Assembly: GCF_001373415.1 (NCBI RefSeq)
Contig: NZ_CDSE01000084.1
Coordinates: 171,775 to 235,774 of the forward strand
Source: Paenibacillus dakarensis
GTDB taxonomy: Bacteria > Bacillota > Bacilli > Paenibacillales > Paenibacillaceae
DNA: 64,000 nucleotides
Direction: 5' to 3'
The notes below the pieces were generated by a model. It saw nothing but the letters and a program-made list of their open reading frames with translations. It was not told the DNA's origin and searched no databases. Both the position numbers and the translations under genes were made by a program. Of the stretch, positions 52,203 to 61,760 are shown piece after piece (the stretch's first letter is position 1; each line of letters starts with the position of its first letter).

Positions 52203-52727
52203 GTGAACCGCAAGAAAAAGAAATACACGGGACTTTATTGGTTTGGCGGCACTCTATTAGTTCTCATCGGACTGCTTGCATTTCTTAATACCCAGGATGC
52301 AAAAAGTGAACTGTACGGAGGCAAGAAGGTAGCAGAGATGAATCCTGCTACGAAACAGATTCTAGACGACCCGAACTATCAACAGATCATCCTGCCAGAT
52401 GAGATTAGTAAGAAAATAAACAACAAAGACAGCTTCTTTGTTTATTTCTTCGCATCAGATTGTCCTAGCTGTCAGGCTACTACTCCGAAGCTGATGCCTC
52501 TCGCGAAAGAAAGCGGAGCCTTTCTTCATCAATACAACCTCCGGGAATTCCAGGAAGGATTCAGGCAGTACAACATCGAGTATACTCCAACACTTGTATT
52601 TTTCGAGAATGGTGTAGAGAAGGAACGACTCGTTGGGGGAATTACTCCCGAACCGGTTGAAGGCGGCCATACAGAAGAAGATTTTACCCAATTCTTCGAC
52701 AAATATAAAGGAAGTGTCAAACCATGA
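52203..52727 (+). CDS. Membrane-anchored thioredoxin-fold protein
   Basis: 174 residues, GTG start after GGGGGTGAG. One N-terminal membrane helix (YWFGGTLLVLIGLLAFL) anchors a thioredoxin domain with active site FASDCPSCQATTPK (CPSC) and the cis-Pro in EYTPTLVFF. It acts outside the membrane in thiol-disulfide exchange. The stop overlaps the start of the PCYCGC-type lipoprotein gene by 4 bp, so the two probably work together. Confidence 0.87.
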   Translation: MNRKKKKYTGLYWFGGTLLVLIGLLAFLNTQDAKSELYGGKKVAEMNPATKQILDDPNYQQIILPDEISKKINNKDSFFVYFFASDCPSCQATTPKLMPLAKESGAFLHQYNLREFQEGFRQYNIEYTPTLVFFENGVEKERLVGGITPEPVEGGHTEEDFTQFFDKYKGSVKP

Positions 52728-53182
52728 AGCGTGCAGCCTACCTCCTCATTACAGGAATGATCGGTATACTGCTGCTGTCAGGATGCGGTGGCAAGAATTC
52801 CGCTTCCTCCCATGAACATGGTCTGGACTCCGAGAAATACGAGACGACTTCATCTATTACGGTTATGCCTAAATTTTTATCTGTTTATACCGATAATACA
52901 CAAGCTTCTTACGCATCTGTTGGAGAAATTGAAGATATCCTTAAAGACCTGAAATGCTATTGCGGTTGTATGGATAACGGCAAGCTGCATGATTCTCTTC
53001 ACCGCTGCTTCATCGCAGAGAAGAACGATGACGGTGTGAAGTGGACAGATCACGGTGCACAATGCGGAACCTGCCTGTCTGAGCTTCAGGACGCGAAGCG
53101 TATGAATGACGAAGGCAAATCCATGGACGAAATCAGAGACTTTATTGATAACAAATACAAAGGAACCACTCCGCAGGTTTAA
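52724..53182 (+). CDS. PCYCGC-motif lipoprotein
   Basis: 152 residues. Lipoprotein signal with lipobox LLSGC. The family core reads LKCYCGCMDNGKLHDSLHRC (K in place of the usual P), followed by CGTCLSELQDAKRMNDEGKS and DFIDNKY. Such proteins resemble an extracytoplasmic metal- or redox-binding module; precise role unknown. Co-translated with the thioredoxin-fold protein, which fits a shared redox function. Confidence 0.85.
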   Translation: MKRAAYLLITGMIGILLLSGCGGKNSASSHEHGLDSEKYETTSSITVMPKFLSVYTDNTQASYASVGEIEDILKDLKCYCGCMDNGKLHDSLHRCFIAEKNDDGVKWTDHGAQCGTCLSELQDAKRMNDEGKSMDEIRDFIDNKYKGTTPQV

Positions 53183-53207
53183 TTCATCTGCCTTGTTACA
53201 TAAAAAT

Positions 53208-53255
53208 CGCTCCTCAAGTGATGGAGGTTACCTGACCACCATCACTTGAGGAGCG
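53208..53255. terminator. Strong bidirectional terminator
   Basis: CGCTCCTCAAGTGATGG pairs with CCATCACTTGAGGAGCG, 17 bp perfect, with A-run before and T-rich after, between convergent genes. Confidence 0.9.
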
Positions 53256-53282
53256 TTATTTGTATACATTTATAACTTAATT

Positions 53283-53726
53283 TCATAACTTAACAGGGCG
53301 CTGCGGACCGCGGCGTTGTGGTACATTGGGCTTGATTTGGTCGGAAGCTTTAGCAGCGAGCCGTTCCAGTTCCGGGTCCACAATCTCAATCGTAAGATCA
53401 TAATAAGCAAAAGGCTCCTTGTGATAGTTGGCCAGCTTTTCAGCATAAACCTTAACTTCACGAATTAATTTACCCATGTGAATTCCAAGCTCTTCAGCAG
53501 GGTAACCGTATAATTTAGAATAAGCACTTTGCATCATCTTAAGTCCACCCGGAACATTGCTATTCCGAAAATGATAAAGTCCTACAGCTACCTGCAGCAG
53601 CCCCTTATAACGCGGATCTTTGTTCTGAGCCAGCCAGAGTTCTTCAAGTACCTCATGACATTCGAAAAAGTCCCGATCACGGTTAAAATAGACCAGGAAA
53701 GCAGCGTAAAGCGGCTCATACTTCAT
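53283..53726 (-). CDS. DUF309-family protein
   Basis: 147 residues from the ATG at 53726, which overlaps the end of the alarmone synthetase gene. Helical, with YFNRDRDFFECHEVLEELW and YHFRNSNVPGGLKMMQSAY, the DUF309 hallmarks (ECHExLExxW). Function unknown. Very basic, proline-rich tail. Confidence 0.82.
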   Translation of the reverse strand: MKYEPLYAAFLVYFNRDRDFFECHEVLEELWLAQNKDPRYKGLLQVAVGLYHFRNSNVPGGLKMMQSAYSKLYGYPAEELGIHMGKLIREVKVYAEKLANYHKEPFAYYDLTIEIVDPELERLAAKASDQIKPNVPQRRGPQRPVKL

Positions 53727-54537
53727 GATTAAGGACTTTCTTCTTCGCTTCTGTGAGCAGTTCCTTGACCTCAACCAGCAGCTCCTTCACAGCTTCCATA
53801 TCATGATCCTGTCCCTGCTGCCAGATCTTGTTGAATCGTTCCTGATAATCAATAGCCTCATTAATCATATGATAGAAATACAACTGGTGTACTGCCTTAA
53901 GGAACTGAGAGGTAATGTTGGAGTTATCTTCGAACTGCTTTTGAGCCTCCAGTATTTCCTCACGGATACTCGACATTTCATTATCCAGTGTATTTGCGGC
54001 TTCCGCTGCTTTTTTCAGCCGAATCCGAATTTCTTCGGGAAGACTCTCACGATACTTGTAGCTTAACGAATGCTCAATAGTTGCCCAGAAGTTCATCGCC
54101 AGCGTACGCACCTGAATCTCAGCAAGTACGATTTTTTGACCTAATGCAGTCTGAACCGGGTATTCAACAATCATATGAAAGCTGCGGTATCCACTATCTT
54201 TATAATTCGTTATATAGTCTTTCTCGTAGAGGACTTTCAAGTCCTTTCTTCCGCGAATGTATTCAGCTACACGCCGAATATCCTCAACAAATTGGCACAT
54301 GATGCGGATGCCGGCTATATCCTCGATTCCTGTCTCCAATTGGTCCATTGGAACATTTAACCGTTTGGCCTTATCAAGAATGCTAGAAATCCGCTTGACC
54401 CGTCCGGTCACGAATTCGATTGGCGCATACTCTTCTCGTTTCTTCAATTCAGAGCGCATGGTCTTGAATTTCACTTTCAATTCTTCTACGGCCTGTTCAT
54501 ACGGAAGTAAAAATGTCCCCCAGTCTCTACCGTCCAT
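53716..54537 (-). CDS. relQ: Small alarmone synthetase, RelQ/SasB type
   Basis: 273 residues, longer than the usual about 210. Synthetase-only RelA/SpoT domain: PIEFVTGRVKRISSILDKAKR, IEDIAGIRIMCQFVEDI, the catalytic strand KDSGYRSFHMIVEYPV, and the G-loop/Glu region AEIQVRTLAMNFWATIEHSL. No hydrolase, TGS or ACT domain. It makes (p)ppGpp from GTP or GDP and ATP. The additional C-terminal helices (about 200-270) are extended. Gene overlaps the DUF309 gene by 11 bp. Confidence 0.88.
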   Translation of the reverse strand: MDGRDWGTFLLPYEQAVEELKVKFKTMRSELKKREEYAPIEFVTGRVKRISSILDKAKRLNVPMDQLETGIEDIAGIRIMCQFVEDIRRVAEYIRGRKDLKVLYEKDYITNYKDSGYRSFHMIVEYPVQTALGQKIVLAEIQVRTLAMNFWATIEHSLSYKYRESLPEEIRIRLKKAAEAANTLDNEMSSIREEILEAQKQFEDNSNITSQFLKAVHQLYFYHMINEAIDYQERFNKIWQQGQDHDMEAVKELLVEVKELLTEAKKKVLNHEV

Positions 54538-54562
54538 CGTCGTGCCTCCTGTCTTTAACCCA

Positions 54563-55663
54563 TTAACGGTGATCTGCTCCTACCGCTTCGGATATATGTG
54601 CATATCCATCACGTTTCAAGAGTTCTCTTAGGCCAGCATGCAGCCTTCGATTCACCTCAGGCCCCTCATAAATGAGTGCTGTATAAATTTCTACTAAACT
54701 TGCACCAGCCCGAATTTTTTCGTAAGCATCCTGAGCTGTGAAAATTCCGCCCGAGCCGATAATCGGCAAGGAACCGTTCGTTTGCCGATATATCTTGGAG
54801 ATAATCGCCGTGGATCTCTCACGCAGCGGTTTGCCACTAAGTCCGCCGCTTTCTTGGGCATTTCCGTGGCTTAAGCCTTCGCGGGATAATGTCGTATTGG
54901 TTGCAATAATGCCGGATACCCCGCTTCGGGCAATCGTATCCACCATGTATTCGAGTTCACCGTCACTCACATCCGGAGCAATTTTAACAAGAATGGATTT
55001 TTGCTTTCCATGCTTCAAAGCTTGGCGTGACATTTCACTCATAACAGCATCAAGTAATGAGGACAGCTCACTGCCGTGCTGCAAGCTTCTTAAATCCGGG
55101 GTATTCGGAGAACTGATATTGACAACAAAAAAATCCCCGTAAGGGTACAGCTCCCGAATACACGCTTCATAATCACGGTGTGCTTCCTCGTTCGGTGTAA
55201 CTTTATTTTTCCCGATATTAACAGCTACAGGGATGGGACGCTCCTTCAATGCGGACAATCTCCGAGCCAATGCCTCGGCACCCTCATTATTAAAGCCCAT
55301 CCGGTTAATGAGCGCTTCGTCTGAGGGCAGTCTGAACAACCGGGGAAGCTCGTTCCCTGGCTGTCCTAATGGTGTTACAGTCCCAACCTCCATAAACCCG
55401 AAACCGATCGATGAGAATCCCCTAACAGCCTTCCCGTTCTTATCTAAACCTGCAGCTAAACCTACCGGTGTAGGAAAATGCAAACCGAATAAATCAGCAG
55501 CAAGATCAGGTGTTTCTGTTATTCCGTACAATCCTCTCATCACAGCTTCAGTACCTGGCACCTTCACCGTGCGCCCAAGTCCGCCAACCACAAGGTGATG
55601 AGCTTTTTCCGGGTCCATCTTAAAAAATAAGGGTTTGCCTATATTACGGTACAGCACATCCAT
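54563..55663 (-). CDS. pyrD: Dihydroorotate dehydrogenase (quinone), class 2
   Basis: 366 residues from the ATG at 55663 (AGAGG 4 nt upstream), with an alternative ATG at 55696 lacking a site. N-terminal helices DPEKAHHLVVGGL mark the membrane-associated quinone-dependent class 2. FMN/substrate motifs: PVGLAAGLDKNGK, MEVGTVTPLGQPGN, VNISSPNTPDLR with the catalytic Ser, LVKIAPDVSDGEL, and IIGSGGIFTAQDAYEKI. Fourth step of pyrimidine synthesis. It stands alone, not within a pyr operon. Confidence 0.93.
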   Translation of the reverse strand: MDVLYRNIGKPLFFKMDPEKAHHLVVGGLGRTVKVPGTEAVMRGLYGITETPDLAADLFGLHFPTPVGLAAGLDKNGKAVRGFSSIGFGFMEVGTVTPLGQPGNELPRLFRLPSDEALINRMGFNNEGAEALARRLSALKERPIPVAVNIGKNKVTPNEEAHRDYEACIRELYPYGDFFVVNISSPNTPDLRSLQHGSELSSLLDAVMSEMSRQALKHGKQKSILVKIAPDVSDGELEYMVDTIARSGVSGIIATNTTLSREGLSHGNAQESGGLSGKPLRERSTAIISKIYRQTNGSLPIIGSGGIFTAQDAYEKIRAGASLVEIYTALIYEGPEVNRRLHAGLRELLKRDGYAHISEAVGADHR

Positions 55664-55841
55664 TCTTCCTCTCGTGGCTTTTAATTTCTCTATCATTCAG
55701 TTTATCCGTTTCTGGCTCAAAAAGAAAGTTATCTTCACGTTTTCAGACACTTCTCTCCCCTCCCTTATTGTAGCATTTCCGGGACAAACCCTTTACAATA
55801 TAAGAGAGATTATATGATTAAACCGGAAGAGGGGAATGAAC

Positions 55842-55979
55842 ATGTCAGCTAAGCGTAAACCACCGACATTGCAGCAGAAAAAAGAAGAGGTCAATAAAAA
55901 GGCGATTCTGTGGATCGGCACAGGCATCTCACTGCTGATCATTCTGATCATTGTTTTGATTATCATCTCCCAGCCTTAA
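55842..55979 (+). CDS. Small single-helix membrane protein
   Basis: 45 residues; GAGGGGAATG lies before the ATG. Basic hydrophilic start SAKRKPPTLQQKKEEVNKKA and a hydrophobic helix with ISLLIILIIVLIIIS to the end. Typical small anchored peptide; function unknown. Its stop overlaps the 3' end of the converging L,D-transpeptidase gene by 4 bp. Confidence 0.6.
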   Translation: MSAKRKPPTLQQKKEEVNKKAILWIGTGISLLIILIIVLIIISQP

Positions 55980-57397
55980 TCCAGCCAGTTATATTCTTTG
56001 CGGGGGTTACTTTGTTCAGCGGCATGTATGAGCGAAAATCGCTCTTTCGGAACAACCAGGCCGGCTGGAAGAACCCCTTCCCCAATTCTAACCTGGGTCC
56101 CCATAGGCACCAGATCGAATAATTCCTCAACATCCCGTTTATGCATCCGAATACATCCTTCCGATTCGTTGCCCCCGATACTTTTAATATCCTGAGTTCC
56201 GTGAATTGCATAATTCGTATCTGAAAGCTGCATTCCCCTTGAACCATAGGTTCCTGTAGCTGAACCGTTCGGATTTATTACCTTATCACTGATCTGAAAC
56301 CTGCCAAGTGGTGTTTTATTATCACGGCCAAGCCCTACCTCATAATTTCTAAGTAAAATGGAACCACTGACTACCGCCAGCCGATGATTTTTCCGATCAA
56401 TAATTACTTCCAGAGGTTGTTTGAAAAATGCCTGCCCGTCAGGAAAAGCACCCAGTCCCGACGGCAAGCTCTCCGTCACCAGCTCTTCCGCTTGACTGCG
56501 ATTTGATTCACTTGCGCCTTTTCCGACTACAGCCTTTTCCCTGCCCGTCAATACAGGAAACAGCCAATTCATCTCTGCGGATTGTCCGGATAGCCAGTTA
56601 TTCGGAAACGGCCTTGTGAGTTCATCCAGATGATTAGGCAGCCTGCTGTTATGTTCACGGAACTGCTTAATGGCTTCTGACAAAACAGCATACTGAACCT
56701 GAAAATTCGCCCATTTCTCAGCCGCACCCTTGAGCGGTTTGTCATCCTGAGGTGAACAACTGCATTCGTCCTGAACCCCTTTAAAGGGCTCAATGGTTAC
56801 AGCCCCTGCAGTATTGCGATGAATCCCGTACAGGACAGGCATTTGATCTGACCATACATCAAATTTTCCAGCCCGCTCCATCCCTAGAATGATTGTCGAT
56901 GAGGGCAGTCGATCAGGAACGGTCAAAAACCTCGCCACCACGTCCGGCCATTTATGATTGCGGGCAGCAACTGCTGTGAATAGAGAATTGGTCTTAGCAT
57001 CAGCCTTATCCCCCACCTCAGCTTCAGAAAACTCGGGCCACTGGATATCGCCGGGATGACTGCTTGCAATATGGGCAGGAGATTTATCCGGGGCATGAAC
57101 AGAAGGCAGGAGAACAAGCAGCATCATAACAAGAACGAAAAGGACGCGCCGAATTCTTCTCCCTCTTTTATCTCGTTCTCTTTCGATCTCAAGCAGCCTT
57201 GATTCGTAGTTTTCCCAAATATGTGATGGGACCTTGCTCAGTTCAAACGCTTCATACACTTCTCCTGCTCGATTGAAGCAGTAATTGGCTTTTCCTATCT
57301 CACCGTTAGCAGCATAATCCTTCCCAAGCAAATACCAGGCCATTTTATTGTCAGGATGTGTCTCCACATATCGTTTGAGGTACAGCGAATTATTCAT
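55976..57397 (-). CDS. L,D-transpeptidase with TPR-like N-terminus
   Basis: 473 residues. Cytoplasmic TPR-like start (NKMAWYLLGKDYAANGEIGKANYCFNRA), a membrane helix (about 85-103, VLFVLVMMLLVLLPSV), a long outer region and a C-terminal YkuD domain (about 325-455): VIIDRKNHRLAVVSG, KTPLGRFQI, and the catalytic cluster YAIHGTQ ... SEGCIRMHKRDVEEL with the active Cys. It crosslinks or modifies peptidoglycan outside the membrane. The N-terminal domain inside the cell is an uncommon addition. Confidence 0.87.
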   Translation of the reverse strand: MNNSLYLKRYVETHPDNKMAWYLLGKDYAANGEIGKANYCFNRAGEVYEAFELSKVPSHIWENYESRLLEIERERDKRGRRIRRVLFVLVMMLLVLLPSVHAPDKSPAHIASSHPGDIQWPEFSEAEVGDKADAKTNSLFTAVAARNHKWPDVVARFLTVPDRLPSSTIILGMERAGKFDVWSDQMPVLYGIHRNTAGAVTIEPFKGVQDECSCSPQDDKPLKGAAEKWANFQVQYAVLSEAIKQFREHNSRLPNHLDELTRPFPNNWLSGQSAEMNWLFPVLTGREKAVVGKGASESNRSQAEELVTESLPSGLGAFPDGQAFFKQPLEVIIDRKNHRLAVVSGSILLRNYEVGLGRDNKTPLGRFQISDKVINPNGSATGTYGSRGMQLSDTNYAIHGTQDIKSIGGNESEGCIRMHKRDVEELFDLVPMGTQVRIGEGVLPAGLVVPKERFSLIHAAEQSNPRKEYNWLD

Positions 57398-57588
57398 CAG
57401 AACCTCCGTAGGAGCTTATTCATATCATAAAGTTTATCGGCAAAACGCTTCCATTTCTAAAATACGAAATACTCCTGCTCCTCCTGCTGGTATCTTACCG
57501 GGGTATAAAAAAACGTCTCTGCTCATGGGCAAAGACGCTGGCTGCTGTTCCTATAATAATACCTGCGGATCTCCGCAGAAAATGATGT

Positions 57589-57882
<294 letters not shown>

Positions 57883-57967
57883 TCAGATATCCTTGCACCA
57901 ACTACATATTAATACAATTTTTTGGGGAATACAAATGAATTCGCAACATTTTTCGCGCCCATGAATA

Positions 57968-59266
57968 TTATTCCTGCTCTGATTTTCTTTCTGCACTTCT
58001 CACAAAATCCATCTGCAGGGAAGTCCCCCTGACTTTGTGATTCCGAATGAGTGCCGAAGGATCATCCCCCAGCATGCCTGCCGTCAAGACCGCGCTTTCC
58101 CCGAACTTGTTGCGCAGCTCATCCATCACTTTGGTCAATGACTCCTTCCTAGGCTGTTTCTCATAATCAAATAGATCAAGCTGAACAGCAGAATCCGCTC
58201 GCGAACATAACTGCTGAAGTGTTATCCCAAGCAATCGGAGCGGCTTCTCCTGTTTCCAATGCTTCTCGTATAATAAACAGGCTTCCCGGTATATATCATC
58301 TGTATTCTCGGTAGGAGTTCCTAGTTGACGTGATCTGGTAATAGTTTTCATGTCCGGTGTCCGAAGAGTAATCTGAATGCCTCCTGCCATAAGCTCCTGT
58401 CTGCGAAGCCGCCTGGCAACCTGATCGCTCAGATTCAGCAGCACACGCCTCACATCCTCAGGAGATGTAATGTCTGCAGGCAGCGTCGTTGTATGACCAA
58501 TCGATTTGCTCTGCTCCCGATCCGCGTTTACGGGGGAATGATCCTGTCCGTTTGCCGCCTGTTTCATCCAGCTTCCCATGACACCAAAAGCTCTGGTAAG
58601 GAGCTGCTCATCCGCCGCTGCCAGTTCACCTATTGTGTTAATGCTCAGCTTTCTCAGTTTCTCGGCCGTTTTGGAGCCGATGCCGAACAGCTCTCCACAA
58701 GGACGTCCCCATAGTAATCTTGGCACATCACGAATACGAAGAATCGAAATGCCATTTGGCTTCTTCATGTCTGATCCCATCTTGGCCAGCAGTTTATTCG
58801 GTGCAATTCCGATGGAACAAGGCAAGGACAATTCTTCACGAATACGGCTCTGAATTTCTTCGGCGATCTCAAGCGGCGTTCCAAATTGCTTGGAGCCCGT
58901 AATATCCAGGTAACACTCATCAATGGAAGTCGCTTCCATGAGCGGAGTATAAGTATAGGCAATGTTCATGAATGCATTGGAATATTTGCGGTATAAATGA
59001 AAGTTGGGCTGGATCAGGATCAAATCCGGATAAATTTTCAAGGCTTGCCGCACATTCATCCCCGTTCTTATCCCTAGGCGGCGGGCAGCATAGGAACAAG
59101 TAACAATAACCCCTTTACGTAGCTCCACACTGCCTGCAACAGCTGTCGGTTGTCCCTTGTAGCGTTCAGGCTCCTCCGCCTCGTGTACAGAGCAGTAAAA
59201 GGCGTTCATATCCACATGGAGTATGACACGGCCATTTGCGGGGTAGTAATCGTTAATGTTACCCAC
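57968..59266 (-). CDS. dinB: DNA polymerase IV
   Basis: 432 residues. Y-family motifs: ILHVDMNAFYCSVHEAEEP (metal Asp), SIDECYLDITG (catalytic Asp-Glu), SIGIAPNKLLAKMGSDMKKP, and the little-finger domain to about 350. A clamp-binding motif QLDLFDYE is near residue 375, as expected for access to the beta clamp. Translesion synthesis. No LexA-type box was seen upstream. Confidence 0.93.
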   Translation of the reverse strand: MGNINDYYPANGRVILHVDMNAFYCSVHEAEEPERYKGQPTAVAGSVELRKGVIVTCSYAARRLGIRTGMNVRQALKIYPDLILIQPNFHLYRKYSNAFMNIAYTYTPLMEATSIDECYLDITGSKQFGTPLEIAEEIQSRIREELSLPCSIGIAPNKLLAKMGSDMKKPNGISILRIRDVPRLLWGRPCGELFGIGSKTAEKLRKLSINTIGELAAADEQLLTRAFGVMGSWMKQAANGQDHSPVNADREQSKSIGHTTTLPADITSPEDVRRVLLNLSDQVARRLRRQELMAGGIQITLRTPDMKTITRSRQLGTPTENTDDIYREACLLYEKHWKQEKPLRLLGITLQQLCSRADSAVQLDLFDYEKQPRKESLTKVMDELRNKFGESAVLTAGMLGDDPSALIRNHKVRGTSLQMDFVRSAERKSEQE

Positions 59267-59366
59267 GATTCATCCCTTCTTCTCTTCATAATGTCATGCT
59301 ATATTCAGCATACCTTTCTCCCTGTCACAGGGTCAAGAATGGGGTCAACGGAAAAGTTTCAATTCT

Positions 59367-59397
59367 TTGTCACTTCCCCGTGCAAAAATGCTATAAT
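59367..59397 (+). promoter_or_regulatory. Candidate promoter of cimA
   Basis: TTGTCA (59367-59372) and a perfect TATAAT (59392-59397) with a 19-bp spacer, 55 bp before the cimA ATG. Spacing is long but the -10 box is perfect. Confidence 0.5.
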
Positions 59398-59451
59398 AAC
59401 AACATTATACCAATTCACGGTCCATCCCGGACTCGCAAAAAGGAGGACATC

Positions 59452-61071
59452 ATGTCTAAGTCCATATCCATCTTTGATACGACTCTTCGCGACGGAACTC
59501 AAGGCGAAGGAATCAGCTTGACGGCGGACGACAAAATCAAAATCGCCAAAAAGCTGGATGCTCTTGGTGTCCACTATATTGAAGGCGGCATCCCGGGAAG
59601 CAACGGCAAAGACATCGAATTTTTCAAAAGAGTGCAGGAGCTCGGCCTCACTTCTAAAGTAACGGCTTTTGGGAGCACGCGTCGTAAGGGTTCCATCGCT
59701 GATCACGATGCGAACCTTAACCGGATACTCGAGTCCGGCGTCAAAGCCGCCACTCTTGTAGGTAAATCATGGGACTTCCATGTGCACACTGCCTTGCAGA
59801 CGACTCTTGAAGAGAATCTTGCGATGATCTATGACTCTATCGCCTACCTGAAACAGAAGGGTCTTGAAGTGATTTTCGATGCAGAGCATTTCTTCGACGG
59901 ATTCAAGAATAATCCGGAGTACGCTGTCTCGGTATTGTCCAAAGCACGCGATGCCGGTGCGGATTGGCTTGTCATGTGTGATACGAACGGAGGAAGCCTC
60001 CCTCACGAAGTGCACGATATCATAACATCCTTAAGTGTTCACTTACCAGGAGCCCCGCTCGGCATCCATACCCATAATGATTGTGAGCTTGCTGTTGCCA
60101 ATACGCTAAGTGCTGTACAGGCTGGTGTAGCCCATGTACAAGGAACGATGAACGGATACGGCGAAAGATGCGGGAATGCCAATCTGTGCTCCATTATCCC
60201 GAATCTTCAGCTTAAGCTGGGTTATGATTGCATCGGTGAGGATAACCTTAGCCATCTGACAAGCACCGCCCGGTACGTTAGTGAAATCGCCAATGTGAAT
60301 ATGCCTGTGAATCAGCCTTATGTCGGCAATGCTGCGTTCGCCCATAAAGGCGGCATCCATGTCTCTGCTATTTTGCGGGATTCCAGAACGTACGAGCACA
60401 TCGAGCCCAAAAAGGTTGGCAATAAACAACGTGTACTTGTTTCTGAACTTGCTGGACAGAGTAATATCGTTTCCAAGGCACAAGACATGGGACTCGATTT
60501 CGATCCCAGCAGTGATCAATCTAAAGTGGTTATCGGCAAAATCAAAGAATTGGAGCATCAGGGTTATCAGTTCGAAGGCGCAGATGCTTCGCTTGAACTC
60601 CTTCTCCGTGAAGCAAACGGTGAGGTTCAGGAGTTATTTACTTTTGAGTCTTTTAAGATGCTGGTCGAGAAGACTGCAGGAAGACCAGTTGTATCGGAAG
60701 CCTTTGTAAAGGTGAACGTGGCAGGCCAGAGCATTTATACGGCCGGCGAAGGCAACGGACCAGTCAATGCGCTGGATAATGCGCTTCGAAAGGCATTGCT
60801 GCAGTATTTCCCTTCCCTGAAAGACATGCACTTGTCCGACTATAAGGTGCGTGTGCTTGATGATAAAGACGCTACGGCCGCCAGGGTACGAGTGCTGATC
60901 GAATCCAAGAATATCGAAAATTCCTGGAATACAATCGGCGTATCAGGCAACGTTATAGAAGCCAGCTGGGAAGCGCTGGTCGATAGTATGCGGTATGCAC
61001 TTTTGGGTCAGATTTCTCCCTCCAAGTCCGAAGATGAATCACTGCCCCGGCAGGGGCTTGTCAATCATTAA
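59452..61071 (+). CDS. cimA: Citramalate synthase
   Basis: 539 residues from the ATG at 59452 (AAAAAGGAGGACATC). IPMS-family aldol enzyme: DTTLRDGTQGEGISLTADDK, metal His-x-His in GIHTHNDCELAVANTL, QGTMNGYGERCGNANL, and the LeuA dimer domain at the end (about 420-515). The GTQGEG variant and the length mark the citramalate synthase type, which makes citramalate from pyruvate and acetyl-CoA for isoleucine. Confidence 0.9.
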   Translation: MSKSISIFDTTLRDGTQGEGISLTADDKIKIAKKLDALGVHYIEGGIPGSNGKDIEFFKRVQELGLTSKVTAFGSTRRKGSIADHDANLNRILESGVKAATLVGKSWDFHVHTALQTTLEENLAMIYDSIAYLKQKGLEVIFDAEHFFDGFKNNPEYAVSVLSKARDAGADWLVMCDTNGGSLPHEVHDIITSLSVHLPGAPLGIHTHNDCELAVANTLSAVQAGVAHVQGTMNGYGERCGNANLCSIIPNLQLKLGYDCIGEDNLSHLTSTARYVSEIANVNMPVNQPYVGNAAFAHKGGIHVSAILRDSRTYEHIEPKKVGNKQRVLVSELAGQSNIVSKAQDMGLDFDPSSDQSKVVIGKIKELEHQGYQFEGADASLELLLREANGEVQELFTFESFKMLVEKTAGRPVVSEAFVKVNVAGQSIYTAGEGNGPVNALDNALRKALLQYFPSLKDMHLSDYKVRVLDDKDATAARVRVLIESKNIENSWNTIGVSGNVIEASWEALVDSMRYALLGQISPSKSEDESLPRQGLVNH

Positions 61072-61074
61072 TAA

Positions 61075-61113
61075 AGAGCACACTCCCTTTGCATCAGGGA
61101 GCGTGCTCTTTTT
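61075..61113. terminator. Bidirectional terminator after cimA
   Basis: AGAGCAC.CTCCCT pairs with AGGGAG.GTGCTCT followed by a T-run, between convergent genes. Confidence 0.88.
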
Positions 61114-61116
61114 CTA

Positions 61117-61671
61117 TTATGATCGAATCAGCTTTTTGATCTTCTTCTCGAGTTCTGCCGGATCAGGCGCACCAAGTATGATCTCCTTAATAACACCTCT
61201 TCGGTCAATCAGCACATTCGTCGGAAATACCTTGCCTTTATAAATCTCCTCAAATACTTTCCCCTCTCGGTCCAGCATAATCGGATACTGCAGTCCGTAT
61301 TCCTTAACAAATTCCTTTGCCTTCTTCTCATTGTCATATTTCGTAACGTTAATCCCGTAAACCTCCAGGTCTTCCGGATAAGCAGCTGCGAGTTTTGCAA
61401 GCTCAGGCGCTTCTTTTTTACAAGGATCACACCAGGAAGCCCAATAGTTAATTATAAGCACTTTATCCCGCTGTCCGCCGCCGGAGTAAGCATTCCCGTC
61501 TAATCCCTTCAATGAAAATGACGGAGCCAGCAAACCTGCTTTCGGGCCTGTTTCCGTAGGCATTGGTTCTTCTGCCTTAAACACAGCCTCAATTTTGTCC
61601 CCTGCTTGATTGTAAATCACAGCAGCTGCAGCGAATAATATTACCGCTAATATAATCATGTTCCGCTTCAT
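61117..61671 (-). CDS. ResA/TlpA-like thiol-disulfide oxidoreductase
   Basis: 184 residues. N-terminal anchor helix (MIILAVILFAAAAVIY), then a TlpA-type thioredoxin domain with APSFSLKGLDGNAYS, active site NYWASWCDPCKKEAPEL and the cis-Pro region VFPTNVLIDRRG. It works outside the membrane, for example in cytochrome c maturation. A second ResA-like paralogue may exist elsewhere in the genome. Confidence 0.88.
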   Translation of the reverse strand: MKRNMIILAVILFAAAAVIYNQAGDKIEAVFKAEEPMPTETGPKAGLLAPSFSLKGLDGNAYSGGGQRDKVLIINYWASWCDPCKKEAPELAKLAAAYPEDLEVYGINVTKYDNEKKAKEFVKEYGLQYPIMLDREGKVFEEIYKGKVFPTNVLIDRRGVIKEIILGAPDPAELEKKIKKLIRS

Positions 61672-61760
61672 GGGTAAAGTTCCTTTTCTCTAGTAGACTT
61701 GGTTATAGTCCCTATTGTACCCTGAATGGCATAACTTTCAAACCGGCAGATCTTCTTATT

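Noticed and set aside
59267..59451. T-box or leucine-type leader before cimA
   Set aside because: No specifier stem, T-box sequence or leader peptide is seen; the gap holds only a promoter-like pair of hexamers.
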